Assembly (NCBI GenBank): GCA_029265795.1
Contig: JAJUGV010000003.1
Span: forward strand, 35,659 to 99,658
Reading direction: 5' to 3'
From: Alcaligenaceae bacterium
Lineage (GTDB): Bacteria > Pseudomonadota > Gammaproteobacteria > Burkholderiales > Burkholderiaceae_B
Length of the DNA: 64,000 bases
Position numbers and translations under genes: made by a program. The notes beneath the pieces were generated by a model. It made no database searches, was not told where the DNA came from, and saw nothing but the letters and a program-made list of their open reading frames with translations. Below, piece by piece: positions 33,821 to 41,284 of the stretch (the stretch's first letter is position 1; every line of letters begins with the position of its first letter).

Positions 33821-33845
33821 AAGGCCGGCACACCGTGCCGGCCTT
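33821..33845 (+). terminator. Rho-independent terminator after smr
   Basis: AAGGCCGGCAC-acc-GTGCCGGCCTT forms an 11-bp GC-rich stem with a 3-base loop, followed by CGTGCTTTATC. It lies 45 bases after the smr stop and ends the trxB-smr unit. Confidence 0.85.
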
Positions 33846-34102
33846 CGTGCTTTATCTTTCTTATAAAGTACCGCTTTTTTGTTATCGTTATTTTTCTTAA
33901 CCCGATTCAGATCGGTTCGCCCATGCAGAGCCTGTCTCCTCACCTGCATGAACCGAATTGTGCATGAAACCTGGCAGACTTACACCTAGGGAATGCACTA
34001 ATTCGGTGCGTAACACGAGCATCACAGGCGAACCGCACGCCCCCCGGCTGCATCCAATAGCTGCGACCGGCATCCGCCGGCTTTTATCAGTGAGGACCAG
34101 CC
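33846..34102. other. Intergenic stretch before the small lipoprotein gene
   Basis: With the terminator this makes a gene-free gap of about 330 bases. It holds short inverted repeats: CCGAT-tcag-ATCGG (33902-33915) and CATGCA...TGCATG (33922-33950). Just before the next gene, CCGGC-atcc-GCCGG followed by CTTTTAT (about 34069-34087) looks like a weak attenuator. TATAAA at about 33865 could be a -10 box. I see no supported gene on either strand. Confidence 0.4.
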
Positions 34103-34378
34103 ATGTTGTCACTATCTCGAATCGCCGTAACCGCGGCCTGCGGTCTGTTTACCGCCTGCGCCTACTCCCACGACACCACGGAACACAAGGCGCCGCCCCC
34201 CGCCCCTTATGCCGCCCTGCAAAACGGCACGGCCTGGAACGAGCTGCAGACAGGTTCCACACGCGTTCATTCCGTAGACATCTACTACAACGCGGGTCAC
34301 CCGGGTGTCGAAGAGCCGCATGTCCATGTTGTGCTTTTCCACGACGAGACAGCACGACAGCGGCTGGAGGGTGAGTGA
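34103..34378 (+). CDS. Small putative lipoprotein
   Basis: A 91-residue protein with a lipoprotein signal: MLSLSRIAVTAACGLFTAC, lipobox FTAC with Cys at residue 19. The mature part contains PYAALQNGTAWNELQTGSTRVH and ends with EEPHVHVVLFHDETARQRLEGE. GAGGA lies 8 bases upstream of the ATG. The stop overlaps an ATG for the truncated Tat-signal frame (ATGA-like coupling), suggesting a former operon with a Tat-exported protein and an ECF sigma factor. I do not recognise the family. Confidence 0.62.
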   Translation: MLSLSRIAVTAACGLFTACAYSHDTTEHKAPPPAPYAALQNGTAWNELQTGSTRVHSVDIYYNAGHPGVEEPHVHVVLFHDETARQRLEGE

Positions 34379-34456
34379 TGGGCGATCGACGCGGCTTTCT
34401 GCTGCATCTTTCGCTGCTTCCCGTGCTGACTATGGCTTCATCATGGCGACGCAGCC
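34378..34456 (+). pseudogene. Tat-signal stub of a lost exported protein
   Basis: The ATG at 34378 opens a frame coding MGDRRGFLLHLSLLPVLTMASS, a twin-arginine signal (RRGFL followed by a hydrophobic run). After about 25 codons the sequence loses any protein-like character (WRRSRAGTKPHRGEHAGG) and stops at about 34536. The downstream DNA in another frame is the C-terminal part of a sigma factor. The simplest reading is a deletion that joined the start of one gene to the end of another. The exact junction, about 34440-34490, is an estimate. Confidence 0.5.
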
Positions 34457-34795
34457 GTGCCGGCACGAAGCCGCATCGTGGTGAGCACGCCGGAGGAAGG
34501 CGCCCATCGACATCAAGCGGGCTTGTTGCTGCATGAGGCCGTCAGTAAGTTGCCCGAACCATTACGCCTGGTATTCCTGCTACGCGAAGTCGAAGACATG
34601 GATATTCAGGAGATCGCCCGCGACCTGCACCTACATCCGATTACGGTGAAGACTCGGCTTTTCCGCGCACGCAGACGCTTGCGCGCCGCATTGGAGGAAA
34701 GTGTGCAGGGCGGCCTCAGCCATCTCTTCCCATTTGAAGGCGAGCGCTGCAAAGCGATGGCCGACCGTGTGATCGAGGCATTACGGCACAATTAA
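34457..34795 (+). pseudogene. Truncated ECF sigma factor (region 4 only)
   Basis: Up to 112 residues from a GTG. Residues 25 to 80 are sigma region 4 of an ECF sigma factor: LHEAVSKLPEPLRLVFLLREVEDMDIQEIA followed by the HTH LHLHPITVKTRLFRARRRLR. The ending FPFEGERCKAMADRVIEAL is the usual C-terminal tail of one ECF subgroup. Region 2, which binds the -10 box and core polymerase, is entirely missing (family length is about 170-200). An upstream in-frame stop at 34427 rules out a longer product. It is most likely a pseudogene; a stand-alone region 4 regulator is less likely. Confidence 0.75.
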
Positions 34796-34893
34796 TGAAT
34801 TTTATTGGTTAATCAACAATTATTTTTGATTTTACAAATATATAGAGCTAGGGCAAACTTTGGAATTCCAACGTTTTTGTTATTCCAGATCCC
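34796..34893. promoter_or_regulatory. AT-rich leader with imperfect palindrome
   Basis: The 98 bases between the sigma fragment and the dehydrogenase gene are markedly AT-rich compared with all neighbours. TTGGTTAATCAACAA (34805-34819) is an imperfect 15-base palindrome (5 of 7 pairs). It could be the operator and promoter of the dehydrogenase-BKACE operon; the regulator is not known. Confidence 0.35.
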
Positions 34894-35886
34894 ATGCAGT
34901 CCGCCAACTTCACCGCTCCTGCCCATTTCTTTCGCCCCAGCCGTTCTCATGCCATCGTAGTGGGCGGTGGCACCATGGGTGCAGACGTGGCTGTGGTACT
35001 GTGTCGCGCCGGTTGCCATACCACGCTGGTCGAAACCAATACTGAACGTCGAGACCAGTTGCCCCAGCAGGTGGGCAACGGCCTGAACCAGCTGCAAGTC
35101 GGCGATCGAATCCAAAACCTGCATACCGCAGCCTCCCTCGAGGACGTTGACTGGCAGAAAGTCGACGTTGTGATCGAGTGCATCCCCGAGCGGCTGGATA
35201 TCAAGCGAGCTCTTTTCGCTCAGCTCGAAACCCTGGCCCGCCCCGACACACTACTGGCTAGCAATAGCTCCAGCTTCCCGATCTCGGCCATCGCAGAGGG
35301 CCTGAGTTCTGCCGGCCGTATGGTGGGTCTGCACTTCTTCATGCCCGCCCACCTCACCCCGCTGGTAGAAGTTGTCTGTGGCAAGCAAACGCAAGAGGAA
35401 AGCGCGCAGAATCTGCATAGCTTCATGCGTCAGTGTGGCATGGTGCCCGTTCTCGTAAAACGCGACCTGCCGGGCTTCCTCGCCAACCGCTTGCAGCATG
35501 CGCTGGCCCGCGAGGCGTTCTACCTTATCGACGAAGGTGTCGCGAGTCCCGAGGACGTCGACGCGGCAGTGCGTTTCGGCTTCGGCTTTCGCTTCCTCGC
35601 CGCGGGCCCGGTACTGCAGCGCGACCATGCCGGCCTGGAAGTGCACTGCGCTGCGGGCGCCACGATGTACCCATCTCTGGCCGCCAACACCGAGCCGGCT
35701 CGCTGCTTGTCCGAGCGCGTTGCGCAAGGCAAGTTCGGCATGAAGAGCGGCGAAGGCTTCTTCAAGTGGACACCTGAAACCATTGCTCAAGAACGTGAGC
35801 GTTATCAGAAACTGCTGTTGTCGGGCCTGTCCCTGCTAGCCGATGAACTGCCTCCCGTTCGGGACGCCGATGTAGAACAACAATAG
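34894..35886 (+). CDS. 3-hydroxyacyl-CoA dehydrogenase-family 3-hydroxyacid dehydrogenase
   Basis: A 330-residue NAD-dependent dehydrogenase. The Rossmann motif is IVVGGGTMGADVAVVLCRAG, followed by VVIECIPERLDIKRALFAQLE, LASNSSSFPISAIA and GLHFFMPAHLTPLVEVV (the catalytic His region), then the C-terminal 3HCDH domain LPGFLANRLQHALAREAFYLIDEGV. Single-domain members include 3-hydroxybutyryl-CoA, L-carnitine and L-gulonate dehydrogenases. The BKACE gene 9 bases downstream implies that a beta-hydroxy acid is oxidised to the beta-keto acid that BKACE cleaves. The actual substrate cannot be read from sequence. Confidence 0.85.
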   Translation: MQSANFTAPAHFFRPSRSHAIVVGGGTMGADVAVVLCRAGCHTTLVETNTERRDQLPQQVGNGLNQLQVGDRIQNLHTAASLEDVDWQKVDVVIECIPERLDIKRALFAQLETLARPDTLLASNSSSFPISAIAEGLSSAGRMVGLHFFMPAHLTPLVEVVCGKQTQEESAQNLHSFMRQCGMVPVLVKRDLPGFLANRLQHALAREAFYLIDEGVASPEDVDAAVRFGFGFRFLAAGPVLQRDHAGLEVHCAAGATMYPSLAANTEPARCLSERVAQGKFGMKSGEGFFKWTPETIAQERERYQKLLLSGLSLLADELPPVRDADVEQQ

Positions 35887-35895
35887 GAAGAGACT

Positions 35896-36717
35896 ATGCA
35901 AACCGACCCCCTGATCCTTACCGTCGCCCCCAACGGGGCCTACAAGACCCATGAGCAGCATGCAGCCGTCCCTTTGACCGCTGACGCGCTTGCTGAGACG
36001 GCCAAAAAGTGTCTGGATGCGGGCGCCGCCATGATCCACATGCATGTGCGCCGGCCGGATGGGCGTCACCTGCTGGATGCACAGGCCTATCAGGAAGCGA
36101 CCGCTGCAGTGCGTCGTGCCGTGGGGCAAGAGCTTGTGGTTCAGATCACCACTGAAGCGGCCCAGGTTTACGAACCACCCGCCCAGATGGCAGTCGTACG
36201 TGATACCCGTCCCGAGGCCGTCTCGGTTGGCCTCCGTGAACTAGTCAAGCCGGAAGTCACCGAAGCTGAGCTGCACGAATTTTTCTCGTGGCTGGTGCAG
36301 GAATCCATCATGACTCAGGTCATTCTCTACGACGACCAAGACGTTGCCACCTGGCAGCGCTTGCGTGCCGACGGAGTCATCCCGGAGGGGCCATGGTTCT
36401 TGCTGTTTGTCCTCGGTCGCTACACGGCGGGCCAGACTTCCAGCCCGACCGATCTACTTCCCTTCCTGCAACAGCATGACGGCCGCTACCCCTGGGCAAT
36501 GTGTGCTTTCGGCCCACAGGAGAACGCCTGCGCCATTACCGCAGCCGGCCTGGGAGGCCATGTCCGGGTGGGCTTCGAAAACAATCTGTTCCTGAAGGAT
36601 GGCAGTACCGCCCCGGACAACGCCGCACTGGTCGCCCAGGTCGTGGAGGGTGCACGCGCACTGGCGCGCCCATTGGCCACCGCCCAGGACGTCCGAAAAC
36701 GCTTCGGCCGCGGCTGA
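35896..36717 (+). CDS. Beta-keto acid cleavage enzyme (BKACE, DUF849)
   Basis: A 273-residue TIM-barrel Zn enzyme. BKACE enzymes condense a beta-keto acid with acetyl-CoA to give acetoacetate and a CoA ester; known substrates include 3-keto-5-aminohexanoate and dehydrocarnitine. The family start PLILTVAPNGAYKTHEQHAAVPLT is present, the Zn-binding HxH lies in AAMIHMHVRRPDG, and the C-terminal FENNLFLKDGSTAPDNAALV matches the conserved end. GGAAGAG precedes the ATG. Operonic with the dehydrogenase, and convergent with the GntR gene (28-base gap). Confidence 0.92.
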   Translation: MQTDPLILTVAPNGAYKTHEQHAAVPLTADALAETAKKCLDAGAAMIHMHVRRPDGRHLLDAQAYQEATAAVRRAVGQELVVQITTEAAQVYEPPAQMAVVRDTRPEAVSVGLRELVKPEVTEAELHEFFSWLVQESIMTQVILYDDQDVATWQRLRADGVIPEGPWFLLFVLGRYTAGQTSSPTDLLPFLQQHDGRYPWAMCAFGPQENACAITAAGLGGHVRVGFENNLFLKDGSTAPDNAALVAQVVEGARALARPLATAQDVRKRFGRG

Positions 36718-36745
36718 GGCTTCACCCATAGGGGCGGCCATGCTC

Positions 36746-37420
36746 CTATGCACTCCTGGCCCGTGACAGGGCCAGGTAGCGATCACGGGAAGGAAGCAGA
36801 TGCGAATGTGCCAATTCGATCAGGATTTCTCGATTCCCTTCCTCCAGCGCTTCGAGTATCTGATGATGTTCACGCATGGAGCGTTTCTGCTGCTCGGGCG
36901 TAGACAACGCCCCAAAGCGGATGGCATGCGTGTGCCTGGCATATTCGTTAATGGCCCTGGCAAGTACCTGGTTGCCGCACAAACCGTACAGCTTTTCGTG
37001 AAAGCGCTGGTTGCTGCGAAACACGGTGCGTTGGTCGTCGCCGAGAACCGCCTGATCGTGTCCCTGCTGAATGCGTTTGAGTTCTTCCAGTTCGGTCTGT
37101 GGCACAGGCAGCGGCATGCGCCGCATTGCCTCACATTCCAGCAGAATTCGCATATCGTAAAGGTCGATCACTTCTTGCGGCTGGAAGGCACGCACCATAG
37201 CCCCGACGTTGCGACGGCGCTCCACCAGCCCCATGTGCTCGAGGCGAGCGAGCGCCTCGCGCACCACGTGGCGTTTGACCGCGAAGCGCTCAATGAGCTC
37301 GTCCTCGACGAGCCGCTGATGCGGGTGAAGCACGCCAAGAACAATATCCTCTTCCAGCACGGCGACGATCTCATCGACACCTTGCTGCACGGGCAGAGCC
37401 ACCGCCTTAAGGGATTTCAT
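36746..37420 (-). CDS. GntR-family regulator, FCD subfamily
   Basis: A 224-residue DNA-binding regulator. The N-terminal winged helix runs QGVDEIVAVLEEDIVLGVLHPHQRLVEDELIERF and VVREALARLEHMGLVE; the C-terminal FCD domain has the metal/ligand-site pattern FHEKLYGLCGNQ and MREHHQILEALEEGN. FCD regulators typically sense organic or sugar acids and repress the neighbouring catabolic genes. It starts 3 bases after the dehydratase stop, so the two are one operon, and it probably controls the divergent units at 39191-39282. Confidence 0.92.
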   Translation of the reverse strand: MKSLKAVALPVQQGVDEIVAVLEEDIVLGVLHPHQRLVEDELIERFAVKRHVVREALARLEHMGLVERRRNVGAMVRAFQPQEVIDLYDMRILLECEAMRRMPLPVPQTELEELKRIQQGHDQAVLGDDQRTVFRSNQRFHEKLYGLCGNQVLARAINEYARHTHAIRFGALSTPEQQKRSMREHHQILEALEEGNREILIELAHSHLLPSRDRYLALSRARSA

Positions 37421-37423
37421 CGC

Positions 37424-39190
37424 TTAACTCCTGGGCACGCTGCCTTTGGATTCGGTCGCCATAAGAAAGTCGAAATCCGCCCCTTGGTCGGCCTGTGTGA
37501 CACTCTGGAGGAAGAGTCGCTCATAGCCACGGTCAGCTTCTGGAGAACGAACCGGCCGCGCTTCCCGGCGCGCACGCAACTCTTCTTCGGAAATCAGCCA
37601 TTCTATGCTGCGTGCAGCCACCGAAAGTCGTATGCGATCTCCGGTTTGTATCCAAGCCAGCGGCCCGCCGACAGCGGCTTCGGGCGTAACGTGCAACACG
37701 ATAGTGCCAAAGGCCGTGCCGCTCATGCGCCCGTCCGAAATCCGCAGCATATCCTTGACGCCTGCGGCAGCGAGCTTGCGGGGAATCGGCAAGTAACCGG
37801 CTTCCGGCATGGCCGCGCCTTTAGGGCCGATATTCTTCAATACCAGTACGTCATCCGGCCCGACATCCAATGCGGGGTCATCGATCCGGTTCGCCAGGTC
37901 CTGGGCGTTCTCGAACACCACCGCCCGCCCCTCGTGCTCCATCAGCCGGGCATCCGCGGCGGATTGCTTAATGATCGCACCATCCGGAGCCAAGTTACCG
38001 TACAAGACAGCGATACCCCCCTGGGGATAGACAGGTCTATTCAGCGGGCGCACAACATGTTGCGTGAAGCGCGGGCCGGCTGCATCCAGCTCTTCTCCCA
38101 GCGTACGTCCGGTAACCGTCATGGCATCCAGATGCAACAAGGGGCGCAGCTCGTGCAGCAAGGTAGCCATGCCGCCGGCGGCATGGAAGTCCTCCATATA
38201 GTGGTCGCCAGACGGCTTCAAATCCAGCAGCACCGGCGTTTGCCGACTCATGGCATCCAACGCGCGCAGATCCAGGGTGTAACCCATGCGCCCGGCAATA
38301 GCAGCCAAATGCACGATGCCGTTCGTGGATCCGCCCATGGCGAGCAATACCCGCATGGCGTTTTCGAAGGCTTCGGCGGTGAGCACCTTGTCTATAGTCA
38401 ACCCGGACCGAGCCATTTGCACCGCCACCCGGCCCGACTGTTCTGCTACACGTATGCGGTCAGCCGTCACAGCAGGAGGCGTGGCACCCCCGGGCACCGT
38501 CATGCCCAGCGCTTCTGCAATACAAGCCATGGTGCTCGCCGTACCGGCTACGGAGCACGTGCCCACGCTGGCCACCAGTTGGTCATTGACATCGGCCACT
38601 TCTTGCGCCTCGATTTCCCCTGCGCGGAAACGGCCCCAGTAGCGGCGGCAGTCGGTACAGGCGCCCACGCGTTCCCCACGATGCGATCCGGTCAGCATCG
38701 AACCGGTGACCAGCTGAACCGCCGGGAGGCCCACCGATGCCGCTCCCATCAGTTGCGCGGGCACCGTTTTGTCACAGCCACCAATCAGCACCACTGCGTC
38801 CATGGGCTGGGCACGCAACATCTCTTCGGTGTCCATGGACATAAGGTTGCGCAGATACATGCTGGTCGGCCGCGAAAAGCTCTCGTGCAGCGAAATCGTG
38901 GGGAAGTCCATAGGCAGCCCCCCCGCGAGCATGATGCCGCGCTTCACGGCTTCAATCAGTTGCGGCATGTTGCCGTGGCAAGGGTTGAAGGCGCTACCTG
39001 TGTTGGCAATGCCTATCACAGGGCGGTCCAGGGCACGGTCCGTATACCCGGCGCCCTTGATAAACGCCTTGCGCAAAAACAGCGAGAATCCGCGATCCCC
39101 ATAGTTTGTCAGGCCTTTCGACAACCCTTCCGACTGCTCTTCCGGATGGACGTCGTGCGCGCCGCTAGAGCTCTTCTGGGGGTCAACCAT
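37424..39190 (-). CDS. IlvD/Edd-family dehydratase (sugar-acid type)
   Basis: A 588-residue Fe-S dehydratase. Cluster-ligand cysteines sit in FNPCHGNMPQL, IGGCDKTVPA and VGTCSVAGTAST; the metal-binding region TGSMLTGSHRGERVGACTDC follows the second. The C-terminal part has DGRMSGTAFGTIVLHVTPEAAVGGPL. Length and the pentonate-dehydratase-like N-terminus (GFSLFLRKAFIKGAGYTD) fit sugar-acid dehydratases such as arabinonate or xylonate dehydratase better than the biosynthetic IlvD, and the linked GntR regulator supports catabolism. The substrate is unknown. Confidence 0.88.
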   Translation of the reverse strand: MVDPQKSSSGAHDVHPEEQSEGLSKGLTNYGDRGFSLFLRKAFIKGAGYTDRALDRPVIGIANTGSAFNPCHGNMPQLIEAVKRGIMLAGGLPMDFPTISLHESFSRPTSMYLRNLMSMDTEEMLRAQPMDAVVLIGGCDKTVPAQLMGAASVGLPAVQLVTGSMLTGSHRGERVGACTDCRRYWGRFRAGEIEAQEVADVNDQLVASVGTCSVAGTASTMACIAEALGMTVPGGATPPAVTADRIRVAEQSGRVAVQMARSGLTIDKVLTAEAFENAMRVLLAMGGSTNGIVHLAAIAGRMGYTLDLRALDAMSRQTPVLLDLKPSGDHYMEDFHAAGGMATLLHELRPLLHLDAMTVTGRTLGEELDAAGPRFTQHVVRPLNRPVYPQGGIAVLYGNLAPDGAIIKQSAADARLMEHEGRAVVFENAQDLANRIDDPALDVGPDDVLVLKNIGPKGAAMPEAGYLPIPRKLAAAGVKDMLRISDGRMSGTAFGTIVLHVTPEAAVGGPLAWIQTGDRIRLSVAARSIEWLISEEELRARREARPVRSPEADRGYERLFLQSVTQADQGADFDFLMATESKGSVPRS

Positions 39191-39282
39191 ACTTCCACTC
39201 CTAGATTATTAATAATATTATTATCAATATGAATGCGAAGAATCGCAAGATCGGCAATCAACCTTTTTATATGGAGACTTAC
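39191..39282. promoter_or_regulatory. Divergent regulatory region with overlapping AT palindromes
   Basis: Between the divergent dehydratase and Bug genes lie two overlapping perfect palindromes, ATTATTAATAAT (39205-39216) and AATAATATTATT (39211-39222), in otherwise GC-rich DNA. They are good operator or -10 candidates for the divergent promoters; the GntR protein encoded 1.8 kb away is a plausible ligand. Confidence 0.45.
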
Positions 39283-40293
39283 GTGACAGCATCCAAGAAA
39301 TTTTCCAGCCTGCGCCGCAGCACCCTGGCTGCGACATTCGCCGCCATCGGGATGTGCATGGGTCTCGTACCCGTTGCCAACGCGAGCGCCGACTACCCCA
39401 ACAAGCCGGTACGGCTGATCGTTCCTTACGCGCCTGGCGGTGCCACCGACGTCATCGGTCGCGTGGTTGCACAGCACCTGTCCACCAGCCTGGGGCAACA
39501 GTTCGTGGTGGAAAACCGAGCCGGGGCCGGCGGTAGCATTGGTGCAGGGCAAGTGGCAAAGTCAGCTCCAGACGGCTACACCCTGATGCTGGGCGCGTTT
39601 ACCAGCCACACCATCAATGCAGCCTTGATGCCTGACATGGTGCCCTTCGACATCGAAAAGAGCTTTTCCTACGTATCGATCGTGGGCCGCGTACCGCTGG
39701 TGTTCGTCACCCACCCCTCTGTTCCGGCAAAGAACTTGACGGAACTCGTTGAGCTGGCCAAGCAAAAACCGGGTGAGCTGTCTTTTGCTTCTGCCGGAAA
39801 TGGCTCTCCACAGCACATGGCAGTAGAAATGTTCCAGCGCCAGGCGGGTGTGGAAGTCCTGCACGTACCGTACAAGGGAAGCGGCCCCGCTCTTACCGAC
39901 CTGGTAGGTGGGCAAGTGAATGCCATGATTGACACCGTACCGGCTGCACAATCGCAGATTCTCGCCAACAACCTGCGTGCACTGGGCACCACGACCCCGG
40001 AGCGCGTGTCGACTCTGCCTGATGTTCCCACCGCGGCCGAGGCGGGTCTGCCGGACTTCCATGTCAGCTCAATGTTCGCCCTGGCCGCACCCGCGGGCAC
40101 GCCGGCCGAGATCGTGAACAAGTTGAACGGTGCTCTGAAAGAAATTCTGAACACTCAGGAAGTCAAGGACACCTTGCTGAATCAAGGCGCCGTGGCCACG
40201 TACACCACACCGGAAGAGGCATCCACGGCCATCATCGACGAGTACAACAAGTGGGTTGATCTCATCAAGGAGAACAACATCACTGTTCAGTAA
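39283..40293 (+). CDS. Bug-family (TctC-like) periplasmic solute-binding protein
   Basis: A protein of about 336 residues with an export signal (basic KKFSSLRRST, then LAATFAAIGMCMGLVPVANAS). The mature part begins DYPNKPVRLIVPYAPGGATDVIGRVV, the signature of Bug receptors, with VENRAGAGGSIGAGQVAKSAPDGYTL and VLHVPYKGSGPALTDLVGGQVN also typical. These bind carboxylates or aromatic and amino acids, often without a cognate TctAB membrane pair nearby, as here. I favour the GTG at 39283 because GGAGA precedes it by 5 bases; ATG 39271 or 39229 are alternatives. Likely substrate delivery for the linked dehydratase pathway. Confidence 0.9.
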   Translation: MTASKKFSSLRRSTLAATFAAIGMCMGLVPVANASADYPNKPVRLIVPYAPGGATDVIGRVVAQHLSTSLGQQFVVENRAGAGGSIGAGQVAKSAPDGYTLMLGAFTSHTINAALMPDMVPFDIEKSFSYVSIVGRVPLVFVTHPSVPAKNLTELVELAKQKPGELSFASAGNGSPQHMAVEMFQRQAGVEVLHVPYKGSGPALTDLVGGQVNAMIDTVPAAQSQILANNLRALGTTTPERVSTLPDVPTAAEAGLPDFHVSSMFALAAPAGTPAEIVNKLNGALKEILNTQEVKDTLLNQGAVATYTTPEEASTAIIDEYNKWVDLIKENNITVQ

Positions 40294-40306
40294 AGGTTGC
40301 ACCTAG

Positions 40307-41284
40307 GTGGAAATCAACCTCAGCACCCGCGACCTGAGAGCCTTTCTGGCACTGAGTCACACCTGCAACTTCGGCCAGGCGGCCGCGCAGCTGCAACTCA
40401 CCCAATCGGCCCTTTCGGCGCTGATCGCCCGCCTGGAAGTCCAGGTGGGCGCTCGTCTATTTGAACGCACCACCCGCTCCGTCACACTGACGGCCGCGGG
40501 TCGGGCGTTCACCGACTACGCGGTCGAAATCCTGCACCAGACCGGGCTGGCGGTGCAGACGGTGCAGGACATCACCGCACTGCGCCAAGGCAAGGTTTCA
40601 GTTGCCGCCCTGCCCTCGCTCACTGCCGGACTGGTGCCCGAGGTCTTTGCCCAGTTTCATGCTGTTTATCCTTTGGTGCGCTTGTCGCTTACCGAAAACC
40701 TTTCGGCGGACGCATTCGAGCAAGTGCGGCAGGGCAAGGTGGATTTCGCTTTGACAGCGGCACATCCGCGGCATGAAGACCTGGCGTACGAACCGCTCAC
40801 ACAAGATCATTTTTTGCTTCTTTGCGCGCCGGACCACCCACTGGCAGAAGACTCTGAGGCTGTCTCCTTGCGTGACACGCTCGCTTGGCCACATGTTTCC
40901 ATGCCGCCGGCCGCCAGTGTGCGCCAATATATCGACCGGGCGCTAGAGCACGAAGGGGTACAGTTCGTACCGGCGTTCGAAGTCCATCACATCGCTACGA
41001 TCGGCGCGCTGGTGTCTCGCGGGCTGGGTGTGACGGCCCTGCCCGAGACCGCCATTGACCTGATTGCCCAACGACAGCTGCATCGACGGCCGCTGGCTGC
41101 ACCCGGTATCCAGCGCCCCTTGGGCCTTGTACGGCGCAAGCACCCTGAACTCAGTCATGCCGCGGAAACCATGCGCCAGATGATTCTGGGCCACTTTCAG
41201 TCGCCCGCCAGCTCCTTCAGCATGGCGAAGTCGGCCTCGGACAACGCAACACCCGACGCCAACGACTCACGCCGCCGACCATAA
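40307..41284 (+). CDS. LysR-family transcriptional regulator
   Basis: A 325-residue LysR regulator with the N-terminal HTH LRAFLALSHTCNFGQAAAQLQLTQSALSALIARLEVQVGARLFERTTR spread over residues 9-55, and a periplasmic-binding-fold effector domain. It starts at a GTG 13 bases after the Bug gene, so it is co-transcribed with it, and runs head-on into the Ldh-family gene with an 88-base overlap of coding ends. The extra C-terminal tail (SFSMAKSASDNATPDANDSRRRP) comes from this overlap. Confidence 0.92.
   Translation: MEINLSTRDLRAFLALSHTCNFGQAAAQLQLTQSALSALIARLEVQVGARLFERTTRSVTLTAAGRAFTDYAVEILHQTGLAVQTVQDITALRQGKVSVAALPSLTAGLVPEVFAQFHAVYPLVRLSLTENLSADAFEQVRQGKVDFALTAAHPRHEDLAYEPLTQDHFLLLCAPDHPLAEDSEAVSLRDTLAWPHVSMPPAASVRQYIDRALEHEGVQFVPAFEVHHIATIGALVSRGLGVTALPETAIDLIAQRQLHRRPLAAPGIQRPLGLVRRKHPELSHAAETMRQMILGHFQSPASSFSMAKSASDNATPDANDSRRRP

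Noticed and set aside
33958..34374. A 138-residue plus-strand frame overlapping the small lipoprotein
   Set aside because: No ribosome site or signal; the lipoprotein frame at 34103 has both a lipobox and GAGGA upstream.
36800..39232. An 810-residue open frame on the plus strand
   Set aside because: It is antisense to the GntR and IlvD/Edd genes; its composition is His/Arg/Gln-rich and unlike any protein family, and both minus-strand genes have clear motifs.
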